DNA of 64,000 bases from Candidatus Aminicenantota bacterium (GTDB lineage Bacteria; Acidobacteriota; Aminicenantia; Aminicenantales; Aminicenantaceae): assembly GCA_030603565.1 (NCBI GenBank), contig JAUVXM010000001.1, forward strand, positions 1 to 64,000, read 5' to 3'. The position numbers and the translations under genes are program-made. Of the stretch, positions 7,623 to 18,442 are shown in pieces; position 1 is the stretch's first letter; each line of letters starts with the position of its first letter. Below the pieces are notes generated by a model. The model was given only the letters and a program-made list of their open reading frames with translations, did no database searches and was not told the DNA's origin.

Positions 7623-10600
7623 ATGAATAAAAAACATCATTTGTTTCAATTATTGTCTCTTTTTTGTCTTGGAATTTTAGTTTGCCTTTTTACCGGAGCA
7701 AAAAGTGTAGAGAAAAAGACAGCCGCCTCAGCTTCCCTGCCGGTCCTTAATGGGATTGACTTAAGAAACATCGGCCCTGCCAACATGGGCGGCCGGATCG
7801 ATGATTTCGCTGTGGTAGAAAGCGACCCGCACACCATCTATGTCGGGACTGCTTCCGGCGGTGTTTGGAAGACCATCAATAATGGCGTGTCCTGGGAGCC
7901 TATCTTTGATGACCAGGAAACAAGCACCATAGGAGATGTGACTGTAGCTCCCTCTAATCCTGATATCGTATGGGTAGGGACAGGGGAGGCCAACAACCGC
8001 CAGAGTTCTTCCTGGGGTAATGGTGTGTATAAATCCGCAGACGGAGGCAAAACTTGGAAAAACATGGGGCTTAAAGCTACCCATCATATCGGCCGGATCG
8101 TTATTCACCCTTCGAATCCCGATATTGTATATGTTGCTGCTGGGGGCCATCTTTGGGGACCCAATAAAGAAAGAGGCCTGTATAAGACAGAGGACGGGGG
8201 CAAGACCTGGGTCAATACCAAGTTTATAAATGAAGACACCGGATTTATTGATGTGGCTTTAGATTCGGGAAGCCCCGATACCTTATATGCCGCCGCTTAC
8301 CAGCGCCGCCGCAGAGGTTGGGGTTTCTGTGGAGGAGGCCCGCACAGCGGGCTTTACAAGACCACAGACGGCGGAGAAAACTGGACAAAGCTTTACAAGG
8401 GGCTCCCAAGCGGAGACACCGGCCGGATAGGAATTGATATATACCGCAAAGACCCGAGTATTGTCTATGTGACTTATGAGAACAAAAAAGGAGGAGTCTT
8501 CCGCTCAGAGGACAAGGGATTCACCTGGAAGAAGATGTCCCCTACAAATCCCAGGCCAATGTACTACAGCAAGATCCGCATAGACCCCAACAATGACCAG
8601 AGGATCTGGGTTTTAGGCGCTAGCATGTATTTTTCAGATGACGGCGGCAAAAAATTCAGCACCGACCTGGTAAGAAGCCCACATGGTGACTATCATGCTA
8701 TGTGGATAAACCCCCAGGATTCTGACCATATCATCCTCGGCTCTGACGGAGGCATTTATTTCTCCTATGACAGGGGAGAAAACTGGGATTTTGTCAATAC
8801 CATTCCTTTAGCACAGTTCTATGAGATAGGTTACGACATGCAGGATCCCTATTGGGTGTATGGAGGCCTGCAGGACAATGGAAGCTGGGGAGGGCCCAGT
8901 GCCACCCTGAACCGGCTGGGCGTGACCAATGATTCCTGGATAAAGATCGGGGGAGGAGACGGTTTTTATACTCAGGTCGATCCCACGGACCCGAATAAAA
9001 TATACGCTGAATCTCAGACCGGAAATCTTTTCCGCATAGACAGAGTGACCGGGGAAAGGGTTTCCTTAAGCCCCAGGCCAAAAGATGACAAAGAAGAGTA
9101 TAGGTTCAACTGGAACTGCCCCATTCTTATCTCCCCTCATGATCCAAACACTGTTTTTTACGGCGGTAACAAGCTGTTTATCTCCAAGGACAGAGGAGGG
9201 AACTGGGAGTCTACAGAAGACCTTACCTCTAAGATCGATAGGGAAGAAATGCCTTTGATGGGGGAAAAAACTGATAAAGACACTCTTTCCCGCCATGACG
9301 GGATCGCCTATTTTGGAGATATTACTACTGTTACCGAATCTCCGCTCAAAAAAGGCCTTATCTATGTGGGCACAGATGACGGCAACCTCCAAATCTCTCA
9401 GGACGGAGGAAAGACCTGGGTGAATTTAAACAAGAATGTACCGGGAATGAAACAGTATACTTATGTGACCCGTGTTATAGCCTCATGTTACTCTGAAGGA
9501 AGGGCCTATGCCACTCTTGACGGACACCGTAATGATGATTTTAAAGCTTATGTCTATGTGACTGAAAATTACGGAAAGACGTGGAAGGATATTTCAGCTA
9601 ACATACCGGCTGGAAGTATTGTAAATGTCATCAGGGAGCACCACCGCAATTCAGAACTCCTTTTTATAGGGACAGAAAGAGGAGCTTATTTTTCCTTAAA
9701 CCGGGGTGGTAAATGGGTAAGAATCGGAGGAAATTTTCCCATGGTGCCGGTGGACGATATAGCCATTCATCCCCGTGAAAACGACCTTATCCTCGGCACC
9801 CACGGCCGCAGCATCTGGATAATGGACGATATAACTTACCTGGAAAAATATACTGAGGGAGAAAGTTCCCCTTCCGGTTATATATTCCCTCCACCCCCGG
9901 CGACTATGTTTAATGCATTTTCCCACAAAGGTAACCTCGGCGATAAGATCTATGTTGCCCCAAATCCGCCCTCCGGCGCCATGATAAGCTACTATTTGAA
10001 GGAAAAGCAGAAAGGGAAGGTCAGTTTAATAATGTCCAATGCCTCCGGAGAAAAGGTCAGAGAGCTTAAAGGCCCGGGCAGTGCCGGAGTCAACCGGGTC
10101 ATATGGGATATGCGCTATGAACCGCCGGAAACTGCAGATGGAGGGCGCCGCAGTTATTACCGGGCCCGTGGGCCATTTGTCCTTCCGGGAGAGTATCAAG
10201 TGGCTATGAAACTTGGGGAAAACGAGCTGACTGAAACGGTTAAAGTGGAAGGAGACGCGAGGATTGATGTTTCCTTTGAAGACCGGAAAGCCCAACATGA
10301 TATCCTTTTTAAGATATATAAACTATACGGCCCTCTGAATGCTTCAAACAATGCCTTAAACAGCCTGCAGAAAGAGATAAATTCTCTAAAGAAAAATCTC
10401 AAAAAAGTAAAGGATGTACCTGAAGCTGTAGATAAAAAGATCGAGTCAATATCAAAGAAGCTCAAGGATATCAGTTTAGAGCTTTTGGGAGACCCAAAGG
10501 CAGGCTGGAGGGGAATGCGAAGTGCGGTCCGGGGCCGGCTTATGATGCTCTTTGGTTCTATCGGAGGATATTCGGGAGCCCCGTCAGAGTCTCAAGTCAA

Positions 10601-10748
10601 GGATGTCGATAAACAGATAGAAGCCTTTGAGTCACTCGCCGGACAGGTTAACGCAGTTATTGAAACAGATTTTCCCGAGCTGAATAGGCTCCTGAATGAA
10701 AACAATATCCCGAGGCTCTTTGCAGGAGATAAGATTAAGCTGAAATAG
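7623..10748 (+). CDS. Large secreted BNR/VPS10 (sortilin-like) beta-propeller protein
   Basis: A 1041-residue protein with a signal peptide (hydrophobic residues ~8-24) and many BNR/Asp-box repeats of the SxDGGKTW type (KSADGGKTWKN, KTEDGGKTWVN, KTTDGGENWTK, YSFDRGENW-like). This matches the WD40/YVTN/BNR-repeat glycosyl-hydrolase-like proteins common in Acidobacteria and Aminicenantes. The last ~200 residues form a separate helical region with a coiled-coil-like stretch (NSLQKEINSLKKNLKKVKD). No catalytic activity can be assigned. A strong GGAGGGAG site precedes the start. It is probably periplasmic or on the cell surface. Confidence 0.8.
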   Translation: MNKKHHLFQLLSLFCLGILVCLFTGAKSVEKKTAASASLPVLNGIDLRNIGPANMGGRIDDFAVVESDPHTIYVGTASGGVWKTINNGVSWEPIFDDQETSTIGDVTVAPSNPDIVWVGTGEANNRQSSSWGNGVYKSADGGKTWKNMGLKATHHIGRIVIHPSNPDIVYVAAGGHLWGPNKERGLYKTEDGGKTWVNTKFINEDTGFIDVALDSGSPDTLYAAAYQRRRRGWGFCGGGPHSGLYKTTDGGENWTKLYKGLPSGDTGRIGIDIYRKDPSIVYVTYENKKGGVFRSEDKGFTWKKMSPTNPRPMYYSKIRIDPNNDQRIWVLGASMYFSDDGGKKFSTDLVRSPHGDYHAMWINPQDSDHIILGSDGGIYFSYDRGENWDFVNTIPLAQFYEIGYDMQDPYWVYGGLQDNGSWGGPSATLNRLGVTNDSWIKIGGGDGFYTQVDPTDPNKIYAESQTGNLFRIDRVTGERVSLSPRPKDDKEEYRFNWNCPILISPHDPNTVFYGGNKLFISKDRGGNWESTEDLTSKIDREEMPLMGEKTDKDTLSRHDGIAYFGDITTVTESPLKKGLIYVGTDDGNLQISQDGGKTWVNLNKNVPGMKQYTYVTRVIASCYSEGRAYATLDGHRNDDFKAYVYVTENYGKTWKDISANIPAGSIVNVIREHHRNSELLFIGTERGAYFSLNRGGKWVRIGGNFPMVPVDDIAIHPRENDLILGTHGRSIWIMDDITYLEKYTEGESSPSGYIFPPPPATMFNAFSHKGNLGDKIYVAPNPPSGAMISYYLKEKQKGKVSLIMSNASGEKVRELKGPGSAGVNRVIWDMRYEPPETADGGRRSYYRARGPFVLPGEYQVAMKLGENELTETVKVEGDARIDVSFEDRKAQHDILFKIYKLYGPLNASNNALNSLQKEINSLKKNLKKVKDVPEAVDKKIESISKKLKDISLELLGDPKAGWRGMRSAVRGRLMMLFGSIGGYSGAPSESQVKDVDKQIEAFESLAGQVNAVIETDFPELNRLLNENNIPRLFAGDKIKLK

Positions 10749-10850
10749 CTAGGGATTTTTCCTGCTTGTGCTCGCTTCAGATTACGAGAAATATACAAGC
10801 TTGAAAAAGATTTATTTTTACAATATATTTCATACTTGGGAGATTTATGA

Positions 10851-12167
10851 ATGATGAATATATCGGAGTTTATAAGCAAAAATAAAAAAATTTGTATTGT
10901 TGGCCTGGGATACGTCGGTCTTCCTCTGGCAGAGCTTATGGCGAGGAAATATAAGATTGTCGGGTTTGATATTAAGTCTACTAGAATTTCAGAGTTAAAA
11001 GCAGGGGAAGATAAGACCAATGAAGTAAGCTCTGAGATACTTAAAAGCGCGGGTATTGAGTTTACTGATGATGCGAAAATGATCTCAAAATGCAGTTTAA
11101 TAATCGTTGCGGTCCCGACCCCAATCGATAAATTTAAGAAACCGGATCTGACTTCGCTGAAAAACGCTACTGAAACAGTGGGAAAATATTTTAAAAAAAA
11201 ATCTGTAATTGTTTATGAGTCAACAGTTTATCCGGGTGTTACCGAAGATATTTGTATCCCGATACTGGAAAAAGAATCCGGATTATCCTGGAAAAAAGAT
11301 TTCTATGTCGGTTATTCCCCGGAAAGAGTCAATCCTGGAGACAAAAAACACACTATTGATAAAATAAAAAAAGTGGTCTCAGGTGATAGCACAGAAACAA
11401 GGGCTTTTCTCGAGAAGATATACGGATCTGTAATAACTGCTGGTATTCATTTGGCCCCGACTATCAAGACGGCAGAGGCTGCTAAAGTAATTGAAAATAC
11501 TCAGCGCGATTTAAATATTGCCTTGATCAATGAGCTTTCTCTTATTTTTGAGCGGATGGATATTGACACTCAGGATGTTCTCGCAGCTGCAGGGAGTAAA
11601 TGGAACTTTTTAAAATTCAAGCCCGGCCTTGTCGGAGGCCATTGTATTGGAGTTGACCCGTATTATCTAACGTTTAAAGCGGAAAGTACCGGTTATCATC
11701 CTCAGATTATTCTGGCAGGGCGCAGAATAAATGATAATATGGGAAAGCATGTGGCTGAAAACACAGTGAAGAAGCTCATACAGACCGGGAATCGGGTCAA
11801 GGGCAGCAAGGTATTAATACTGGGTTTAACATTTAAAGAAAATATCGGGGACATCCGTAATACCAAGGTCATTGATGTCTATAATGAATTAAAAGAATAT
11901 GGGATCGATGTATATGTGCATGACCCCTATGTTTTGAAGGATGAAGTAAAACAGGCCTATGGAATAGATATGATCCCGGGAATTGAAAACAATGCACCTT
12001 ATAATGCGGTCATTTTTGCTGTTACCCATAAGCGATATCTGGAAGAAGTGAATTATGAGAGAATGATAGAGCTTATGGGCGGGAAAAATCCTATTCTTAT
12101 TGATGTTAAAGCAATTTTTAATAGAAAAGAAGCAGAAGACAAAGGGTTTCTTTACTGGCGGCTGTAA
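10851..12167 (+). CDS. Nucleotide-sugar dehydrogenase (UDP-HexNAc dehydrogenase, TviB/WbpO-like)
   Basis: A 438-residue UDP-glucose/UDP-N-acetylhexosamine 6-dehydrogenase. Visible are the N-terminal NAD-binding Rossmann motif (IVGLGYVGLPLA), the central domain and the catalytic region GGHCIGVDPYYL with the active-site Cys. Such enzymes oxidise the C6 hydroxyl of a UDP sugar to a uronate for capsule, LPS or exopolysaccharide. The sequence pattern is closer to the VipA/TviB and WbpO group than to Ugd, but exact specificity cannot be read. The start may be 10851 or the next ATG at 10854. It stands apart from the glycosyltransferase genes near 56 kb. Confidence 0.85.
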   Translation: MMNISEFISKNKKICIVGLGYVGLPLAELMARKYKIVGFDIKSTRISELKAGEDKTNEVSSEILKSAGIEFTDDAKMISKCSLIIVAVPTPIDKFKKPDLTSLKNATETVGKYFKKKSVIVYESTVYPGVTEDICIPILEKESGLSWKKDFYVGYSPERVNPGDKKHTIDKIKKVVSGDSTETRAFLEKIYGSVITAGIHLAPTIKTAEAAKVIENTQRDLNIALINELSLIFERMDIDTQDVLAAAGSKWNFLKFKPGLVGGHCIGVDPYYLTFKAESTGYHPQIILAGRRINDNMGKHVAENTVKKLIQTGNRVKGSKVLILGLTFKENIGDIRNTKVIDVYNELKEYGIDVYVHDPYVLKDEVKQAYGIDMIPGIENNAPYNAVIFAVTHKRYLEEVNYERMIELMGGKNPILIDVKAIFNRKEAEDKGFLYWRL

Positions 12168-12187
12168 AAAGAGGTGGAGGAATTAAA

Positions 12188-13435
12188 ATGAAAAAATATG
12201 TCTCCCTGTTTGTTGCCTTACTTTTAAGTGTAACTCTTTTTTCTAAAGACCGGCAGCATGAGGTTTCTGTAATCAATGTTGTAGTTCCGGTTAGAGTGTT
12301 TGAGGGGAATAGGTTTGTCGCTGACCTTTATAAAGAGGATTTTGAAATATATGAAAACGACAAACTACAGAACATTGAAGCTTTATATCTTGTAAACAAA
12401 GAGCAAATAGAAAGAAAGGAAGCTGTTATGAATTTTGATCCACAGCTTTCAAGAAACTATTATCTTATCTTTCAGATATCAGAATATAATCCCAGGTATA
12501 ATGAAACAATTGACTATCTTTTTGAAAAAGTGCTTCTTCCGGGGGATACTCTTACTATTATGACTCCTATGGGAAATTATGTGCTTCCCAATAAAGCCTT
12601 GAAAATAAAATCCAAAGAGAGCCTTTCAAAAGAAATGCAAAGAATTGTAAGGAAAGATACTACTACAGGAGGAGCCAATTACCGCAACTTGCTTACAAAT
12701 CTGCGGAGGTTGGTTCGTTCAATTTCTGCAGCCGGCGGAGTCGAGGCTGACGGTGCTGCTACAACTGATATTGACTCTGATTCGGTTTCAACTTCCTTTG
12801 GTTCTGACAGCCGGAACCTCGGCTTTTTACTGGCATCATACCGTTCTACTTTGCAGAATTTAGATAAATTAAGGCTTATTGATGAAAACAAATTCATTCA
12901 ATTTGCCCGCTCTCTTAAAAGACTAAAAGGCCAGAAAAATGTGTATTTTTTCTATGAGAGGGAATTCAGGCCGGAGATCAGTGACAGAATTCTTGGTCAG
13001 ATGATGAACCGCTATCAGGATGAGCCCAATATTCAAGGCGATCTTCAGGACCTTTTTCAATTTTACCAACGTCATGTGACTATAGATGTCGGAAAAGTCC
13101 AGCAGATTTTTGCGGATGCTTCTATAATTTTTAATTTCATATTCATTACTAAAGACCCCGGTGTATTCTCGGGAATCAAGATGCGTGAGCAGTCAGAAGA
13201 TGTATTCAACGTTTTTACCCAGGTAGCAAGGGCGACAGGAGGGATAGTAGATAATTCGCAAAATCCGGCTTATGCTTTTACCAGCGCTAATAGGCTGTCA
13301 GAAATATATTATCTTTTATATTATACCCCTGCAGATTATCAGGAAGACGGTAAGTTTAAGAGCATCAAAGTTAAAGTGAAGGGAAAAGATTATAATATTT
13401 CTCATAGGTTTGGTTATATTGCCGGTTTAAAATGA
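12188..13435 (+). CDS. VWFA-related protein of the acidobacterial type
   Basis: A 415-residue exported protein with a short signal peptide (KKYVSLFVALLLSVTLF). It follows the layout of the VWFA-related Acidobacterial domain family: an N-terminal VVVPVRVFEGNRFVADLYKEDF-like segment (landmarks VVVPVRVFEG and LYKEDFEIYEN), then a von Willebrand A-like domain. It probably binds other proteins or metal outside the cytoplasm. GGTGGAGG precedes the start and the gene begins 20 nt after the dehydrogenase stop, so the two are likely co-transcribed. No function can be assigned. Confidence 0.7.
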   Translation: MKKYVSLFVALLLSVTLFSKDRQHEVSVINVVVPVRVFEGNRFVADLYKEDFEIYENDKLQNIEALYLVNKEQIERKEAVMNFDPQLSRNYYLIFQISEYNPRYNETIDYLFEKVLLPGDTLTIMTPMGNYVLPNKALKIKSKESLSKEMQRIVRKDTTTGGANYRNLLTNLRRLVRSISAAGGVEADGAATTDIDSDSVSTSFGSDSRNLGFLLASYRSTLQNLDKLRLIDENKFIQFARSLKRLKGQKNVYFFYEREFRPEISDRILGQMMNRYQDEPNIQGDLQDLFQFYQRHVTIDVGKVQQIFADASIIFNFIFITKDPGVFSGIKMREQSEDVFNVFTQVARATGGIVDNSQNPAYAFTSANRLSEIYYLLYYTPADYQEDGKFKSIKVKVKGKDYNISHRFGYIAGLK

Positions 13436-13482
13436 ATTTTATTATAAAATAGTAAACATGCTGACCTCAAAGGAGATTTTCG

Positions 13483-15600
13483 GTGAGAAGGATAACTGCA
13501 ATAATATTTTGTGTTTTTCTGTCATATTCGCTAATTTTCAGCCAAACAAGCAATAAAGAAACAACAGCTATAAAAATTGGTACACCCATTAATATTGACG
13601 GTCTATTGGATGAGCCGGTTTGGAACAATGTACCCAATGCAATAGATTTCCTGCAGATCCATTCAGATAGAGATAATCCTGAAGTAGTAAGCACAACTGT
13701 GAAAATTTTGTATGATAATAAATTTTTGTATCTTTCTTTCTACTGCTATGACTCTGAGCCTGAGAAAATTTTCGCTGATATCAGGGAACGGGATAAAGAT
13801 ATAAGACTTGATGACTCGGTTTATGTCTTGATCAGCGCTGGATTTGATCTGAATAATTTTTATTATTTCGGGACCAATATGTTAGGCGCTCAGTTTGACG
13901 GGAAGATAAGCAGGGATGCACTTACGGTTGTTCCCCAATGGAATGGAAAGTGGGAGGCTGTCGGACGAAGGGGGGATTTCGGCTGGTGTGCAGAGATAGC
14001 GATCGACCTCAGCTGCCTTGGGTATAGACCGGACGAAAATATTTCCCTGGGCCTCAGTTTGTCCAGAGTCGTTCCCCGTCTTGATAGTATTTTTCAAAAA
14101 GGCCCGCTTGATCCTGCTTTTAAAGTAGAGGAGATGGGGAATTTACAGATGCTTGAACTGAAAAGGTCGATAAAAAAAACAGAGCTGGTTACTCATTTAA
14201 TAGCCACAAAGGAAACAGGCGAAAAATTTATGCAAGGCGCCGGCCTTGATTTCAGCTACTCCTTTAATCAAATGGCATCTGCCCGCACAGTGATCAATCC
14301 TGAATATGTAACTGTGGAACCTGACAATGAGATGGTGAATCTGTCAGCCTACGAACTCTATATCCCGGAGAAAAGAAATTTTTTCAAGGAAATACCGGGG
14401 GGTAACCAGCAGAAATTTGGGCTTTTTTATTCAAAGCGGATCGGTGATATCGAGGGGGGAGTAAGTCTGCAGGGAAAATCCGGGTCGTTTGAATACTCCG
14501 GGATGAGTGTTATCTCGGATAAAGATGAGTCAAATGATGGAAGCCGGGCAAATTATTCGACTTTTAACCTTAAAAAAGAGTTCTCTAATTCCTCTTTCCT
14601 CAGCCTTACCGCCTCCAATAAGCGGGAGGGAGGAAAAAACTACGGCGCTGCAGGTATTGATGCGGGAATATTTTTTAGCAATAAATTCAAACTCTCCGGC
14701 CGGTTTGCTGCCAGTTATGGAGATTACAAAGATAATTTTGCTTTTTCTGTAGGTCCGGTCTATGATTCAGATACTTTTCATGCTCATCTCAACTATATTC
14801 AGATAGGTGAGCATTTTGGAGAAAACGTTAATCATATCGGTTTTATTCCTGATGATAACCGTAAAGAGATCGACTCAGCTTTAGTAAAAAAGTTTGTATT
14901 CCAGGGAGGAAGCTTTGATTATATCAGATATAAGTCAAACTATGATATTTTTTGGGGGATGGACGATGCCCTCCGCGGCTGGAAGATAGACCAAAGTCTC
15001 TATTTAAATTTTAGATCTGGATGGGAAATTGGCATAGAACATACTCAGGAATTCAGACTTAATGAAGATATCCGAGGGCCGGTGTTGACTTGTGGATGGG
15101 AGCCGGGAGATTATCCTACAACTTCTGTGAATCATTGGTGGCGGTATTTTGAGGATTTTAAAAATCACAGGACAAAATTATCATCAGGAATGGATAAAGG
15201 GAATGGGAATCTATTTAAGCTTACATTTTCAACGGGAGAGAATTTTGGCCTTACTTTTTGGATGATGGAGATGATCAAGAGTAACAGGATTAATCAGGGT
15301 TTAATTATCGAGTTTTATTTCTGTAGTTTAAAGTACGATAGTAATCCTGACCTTATGTTCAGGTCTACTTCTATCGCTATGATAAAAACTGATTATTTAA
15401 TGGCTAAAAATCTTCATTTGAAAGGTTTTGTTCAGATCAATACAGCTATAAAGAAAACAAATGTTCAATTCCTCTGCAACTACACTATCCTGCCGCCTTT
15501 TGCGTCAGTTCAATTTGGATACCAAATAGGAGATCCCTGGTTCGGAGTAGCCGTTAATAAGAACCACCAGGTTTTTTTGAAATTAAGCGGCAGCTTTTAA
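13483..15600 (+). CDS. CBM9-like domain plus DUF5916-type outer-membrane barrel protein
   Basis: A 705-residue protein starting at GTG 13483 with AAAGGAG seven nt upstream. After a signal peptide comes a family-9 carbohydrate-binding-like domain (INIDGLLDEPVWNN, then LYDNKFLYLSFYCYD and the DDSVYVLISAG segment). The rest, from about residue 240, is beta-rich with alternating polar and hydrophobic strands and ends in a Phe (LKLSGSF), typical of an outer-membrane barrel, as in DUF5916 proteins. Role is unknown; binding or import of carbohydrate is a reasonable inference from the N-terminal domain. Confidence 0.75.
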   Translation: MRRITAIIFCVFLSYSLIFSQTSNKETTAIKIGTPINIDGLLDEPVWNNVPNAIDFLQIHSDRDNPEVVSTTVKILYDNKFLYLSFYCYDSEPEKIFADIRERDKDIRLDDSVYVLISAGFDLNNFYYFGTNMLGAQFDGKISRDALTVVPQWNGKWEAVGRRGDFGWCAEIAIDLSCLGYRPDENISLGLSLSRVVPRLDSIFQKGPLDPAFKVEEMGNLQMLELKRSIKKTELVTHLIATKETGEKFMQGAGLDFSYSFNQMASARTVINPEYVTVEPDNEMVNLSAYELYIPEKRNFFKEIPGGNQQKFGLFYSKRIGDIEGGVSLQGKSGSFEYSGMSVISDKDESNDGSRANYSTFNLKKEFSNSSFLSLTASNKREGGKNYGAAGIDAGIFFSNKFKLSGRFAASYGDYKDNFAFSVGPVYDSDTFHAHLNYIQIGEHFGENVNHIGFIPDDNRKEIDSALVKKFVFQGGSFDYIRYKSNYDIFWGMDDALRGWKIDQSLYLNFRSGWEIGIEHTQEFRLNEDIRGPVLTCGWEPGDYPTTSVNHWWRYFEDFKNHRTKLSSGMDKGNGNLFKLTFSTGENFGLTFWMMEMIKSNRINQGLIIEFYFCSLKYDSNPDLMFRSTSIAMIKTDYLMAKNLHLKGFVQINTAIKKTNVQFLCNYTILPPFASVQFGYQIGDPWFGVAVNKNHQVFLKLSGSF

Positions 15601-15684
15601 ACAGGTCCACAAAGTCCATTACCCATTTAATTGGAATAGGCTCATATTCTGCACTGACGGCATTTCTAATATCCAGCACAATGA

Positions 15685-18231
15685 TTATTTCTTCTTGTCT
15701 CCGCTCATTTCAATCTCTCGGTTTAGTTCAACCATATCTACGTTTTGGGAATAATCACCGATAAGGTGTTTGCAGAAATAATCAGCCCTCAGCCAGAAAA
15801 AATACTTATTCATATCACCATATCCATGGCGCTGTCCCGGGAAGAGAAAGAAATCGAACCGTTTGTTAGCGCGGATAAGGGCATTAGCAAGGTGTATTGT
15901 GTTTCCTGGGTGGACGTTGTTATCGATATCTCCGGTGGTGATCAGCAAGCGTCCTTTCAGGTGGTCAGCTACTTCTGAGTTTTTTTCAATGTCATATTCA
16001 AATTTAATCTCTCCTTCTTCATCGACTATTTCTTTGACTCCGTGATGTTTTTCACTCCACCAGCGGTTGTAGATGTTGTTCTCGTGGTTGCCAGAGGATG
16101 ACACCGCTACTTTAAAAAAATCAGGATAGACCAGCAAAGCTGCGGTTGACATAAAACCTCCGCCGGAATGGCCGAAAATACCGACTTTGTCGATGTTTAT
16201 GAATGGATGCCGGTAAGCCAGCTGTTCAATGGCTGCTTTTTTGTCGGCCAGGCCGTAATCACGCAGGTTTCCGTACCCGTAGTTATGGTACCATTTTGAA
16301 CGGCTGGGATGCCCCCCGCGGTTACCAAGAGTGATAACAATAAATCCGAATTGAGCCATCCGGTCGGTTCTGTCCATCCTCACAGAGAATGATTTACTTA
16401 CGGCTTCGGTCTGGGGCCCGGGATATACATAGGCTATGATGGGGTATAATTTGTTTTCATCAAAGTCATAGGGCTTGTACATGACTCCGTATATGTCGGT
16501 TATACCGTCATCTGCTTTAACTTTAAAGGGTTCCGGGAATTTGTACCCTACCTCAAATAGCAGTGATAGGTCAGCAGTCTCAAGGTCTTTGATCTTACCC
16601 CCGAGATTATTGCGAAGCTCTGATTTAGGGGTTGTATCGACGCGGGAGTAGTTGTTTACGAAAAAAGTACTTGAATCATTCATGCTTACTCTATGGTTGA
16701 AATTTCCCCTATTCAGCAGCTTAAGACCTGATCCATCAAAATTTACATGGTAAAGATGGGTGTAGTAGGGGTCTTCATCCTTTTCCCGGGCATTAGCAGT
16801 AAAATAGAGGACCCGGTTTTTAGCATCGATTCCCTCAATGGAGTTGCAGTGAAAGGGTCCTGATGTGATCTGGTTTTTCAGGTTGCCTTCCCCGTCATAA
16901 AGGTAGAAATGAGCCCATCCGTCTCTTTCAGACCAGTGGATAAGCTCTTTACCATTGTTTACTAGGCCGGGGGCTCTCATCTCCACATAGGTATTAAGGC
17001 GCTCTTCGATAAGAACTTTTGTAACACCGCTTGTAACATCGGCAACACAGATATCGATTCGGTGTAGGTCGCGGCTTGTGCGTGAAAAGTACAGTTTGTC
17101 CGAAGTCTCTGCCAGCCACAAGCTTGGCCGGTTTTCATCATCCCGGTTTTTCGCCAATCTAGGTGCATAAAGAATTGATACAGACTGGTCTTTAAATCTG
17201 TCATCATCGATTTGAGTTTTTTCTTTAGTTTCAAGATCAAAGATAAGAATATCGTATTGAGGGGCTTCAGGTTCTCCTGGCATCTGGTATTTATACGTTT
17301 CCAGAGTGGGCCGCTTTTTTGCCACTGAATTGATCACCCACAGGTCCTTGACTTTGCGGTTATCTGTTTTTGTCATAGCAAATTTTTTCGAGTCTCGTGA
17401 CCAGACTACCCGCACTGATTTGCGTTTATCCTTGTTTTTTTCCTTATCCACATTTGTTTCGCCCCGGTCTCCACCGCCATAGCTGTAATGTTCTTCTCCG
17501 TCTGTTGTGAGTTGGTGTTCTTTAATATCCGGGTCTTTTTTGTCTTTTAGGAATTTTTTATAATTTTCTTTATCCATGTAATAAAGATTGTACTGGCGGG
17601 AGAAAACAATTGTCTCGCCATCCGGGGAAATAGAGGCCCATTTTGCTTTTTCCGGAGGTTTTTTATAGTCTTTGATCTGGGTTAGTTTTCCTGTGGCCAG
17701 GTTGTATTCAAAACCGAATATTTTCTTTTTGGGCTTTTTATCTTTTTCTTCTTCTTCTTTTCCTTTCTCTTCCTCTTTCTCTATCTCTTCTTTTTTCTCT
17801 TCAACCTTTTCCTCTGTTTTTTCTTCGTACTGGGAGCTTTCCACCTCAAATTGAATGGCGCTTTCTTTTTTAATAAATTTGAATTCCTTTATGGGAAGAT
17901 GTTTGGCGTCATAAGGGTCTTTTGTTATTCTGGTAAGCATAGCTGCCATCTTGACATTGTCGAAGATAGGCCGGTTGGCCTTTTTAACCGGATCAACTAG
18001 ATAGAATGTCTTTCCTTCCGGGGTTTCATAGTTGTACCAGAAGCGGTCGCTGTATTTAAGCCAGTGAGGATCAACAGAAGTGCTGAATACCATTTTTTCC
18101 AGTTTGGCCGAAGAAAATCGGGTAGCCAGTTTGTAGTTGGCTTTTTTTATGGGGGTGTTCTCAGCCAGAATGCTTATAGACGTTAAGCAAAACACCAGGA
18201 TAAAAATTACAAAAGTATGCCTTTTTTTCAT
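15685..18231 (-). CDS. S9 family prolyl oligopeptidase / dipeptidyl peptidase-like enzyme
   Basis: An 848-residue secreted serine peptidase. It has a signal peptide, a long beta-propeller region and a C-terminal alpha/beta-hydrolase domain. The nucleophile elbow is GHSGGG with Ser at about residue 689; the acid segment is GDIDNNVHPGN and the catalytic His lies in GQRHGYGD. An unusual, highly acidic and basic low-complexity insert (alternating EEK and KEE, about residues 135-170) interrupts the propeller. It probably cleaves short peptides in the periplasm and fits with the POT transporter and the S46 peptidase in this window. GGGAGG precedes the start. Confidence 0.88.
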   Translation of the reverse strand: MKKRHTFVIFILVFCLTSISILAENTPIKKANYKLATRFSSAKLEKMVFSTSVDPHWLKYSDRFWYNYETPEGKTFYLVDPVKKANRPIFDNVKMAAMLTRITKDPYDAKHLPIKEFKFIKKESAIQFEVESSQYEEKTEEKVEEKKEEIEKEEEKGKEEEEKDKKPKKKIFGFEYNLATGKLTQIKDYKKPPEKAKWASISPDGETIVFSRQYNLYYMDKENYKKFLKDKKDPDIKEHQLTTDGEEHYSYGGGDRGETNVDKEKNKDKRKSVRVVWSRDSKKFAMTKTDNRKVKDLWVINSVAKKRPTLETYKYQMPGEPEAPQYDILIFDLETKEKTQIDDDRFKDQSVSILYAPRLAKNRDDENRPSLWLAETSDKLYFSRTSRDLHRIDICVADVTSGVTKVLIEERLNTYVEMRAPGLVNNGKELIHWSERDGWAHFYLYDGEGNLKNQITSGPFHCNSIEGIDAKNRVLYFTANAREKDEDPYYTHLYHVNFDGSGLKLLNRGNFNHRVSMNDSSTFFVNNYSRVDTTPKSELRNNLGGKIKDLETADLSLLFEVGYKFPEPFKVKADDGITDIYGVMYKPYDFDENKLYPIIAYVYPGPQTEAVSKSFSVRMDRTDRMAQFGFIVITLGNRGGHPSRSKWYHNYGYGNLRDYGLADKKAAIEQLAYRHPFINIDKVGIFGHSGGGFMSTAALLVYPDFFKVAVSSSGNHENNIYNRWWSEKHHGVKEIVDEEGEIKFEYDIEKNSEVADHLKGRLLITTGDIDNNVHPGNTIHLANALIRANKRFDFFLFPGQRHGYGDMNKYFFWLRADYFCKHLIGDYSQNVDMVELNREIEMSGDKKK

Positions 18232-18363
18232 TAAAATACCTCCCTAAAAAATTTTATAGATGATTTAGAAAAAATCACCAAGTTTCTCATTTGAAGATTA
18301 AGAATTATACTTATTTGTTTTGGGGAATACAATAAAAAATAGCGAAAATTATTGGGTTGTGCC

Positions 18364-18392
18364 TTGACAATTAGACCACTTCATTATAAATT
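18364..18392 (+). promoter_or_regulatory. Promoter of the PP-loop/methyltransferase unit
   Basis: TTGACA at 18364-18369 and TAAATT at 18387-18392 are separated by 17 nt, about 50 nt upstream of the first start codon. The TATAAATT context equals that at 3117-3145. Confidence 0.55.
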
Positions 18393-18442
18393 TGGCAAAA
18401 TTCTTTGATTAAATCACTCATATTGAAGGAATCCATAAAAAA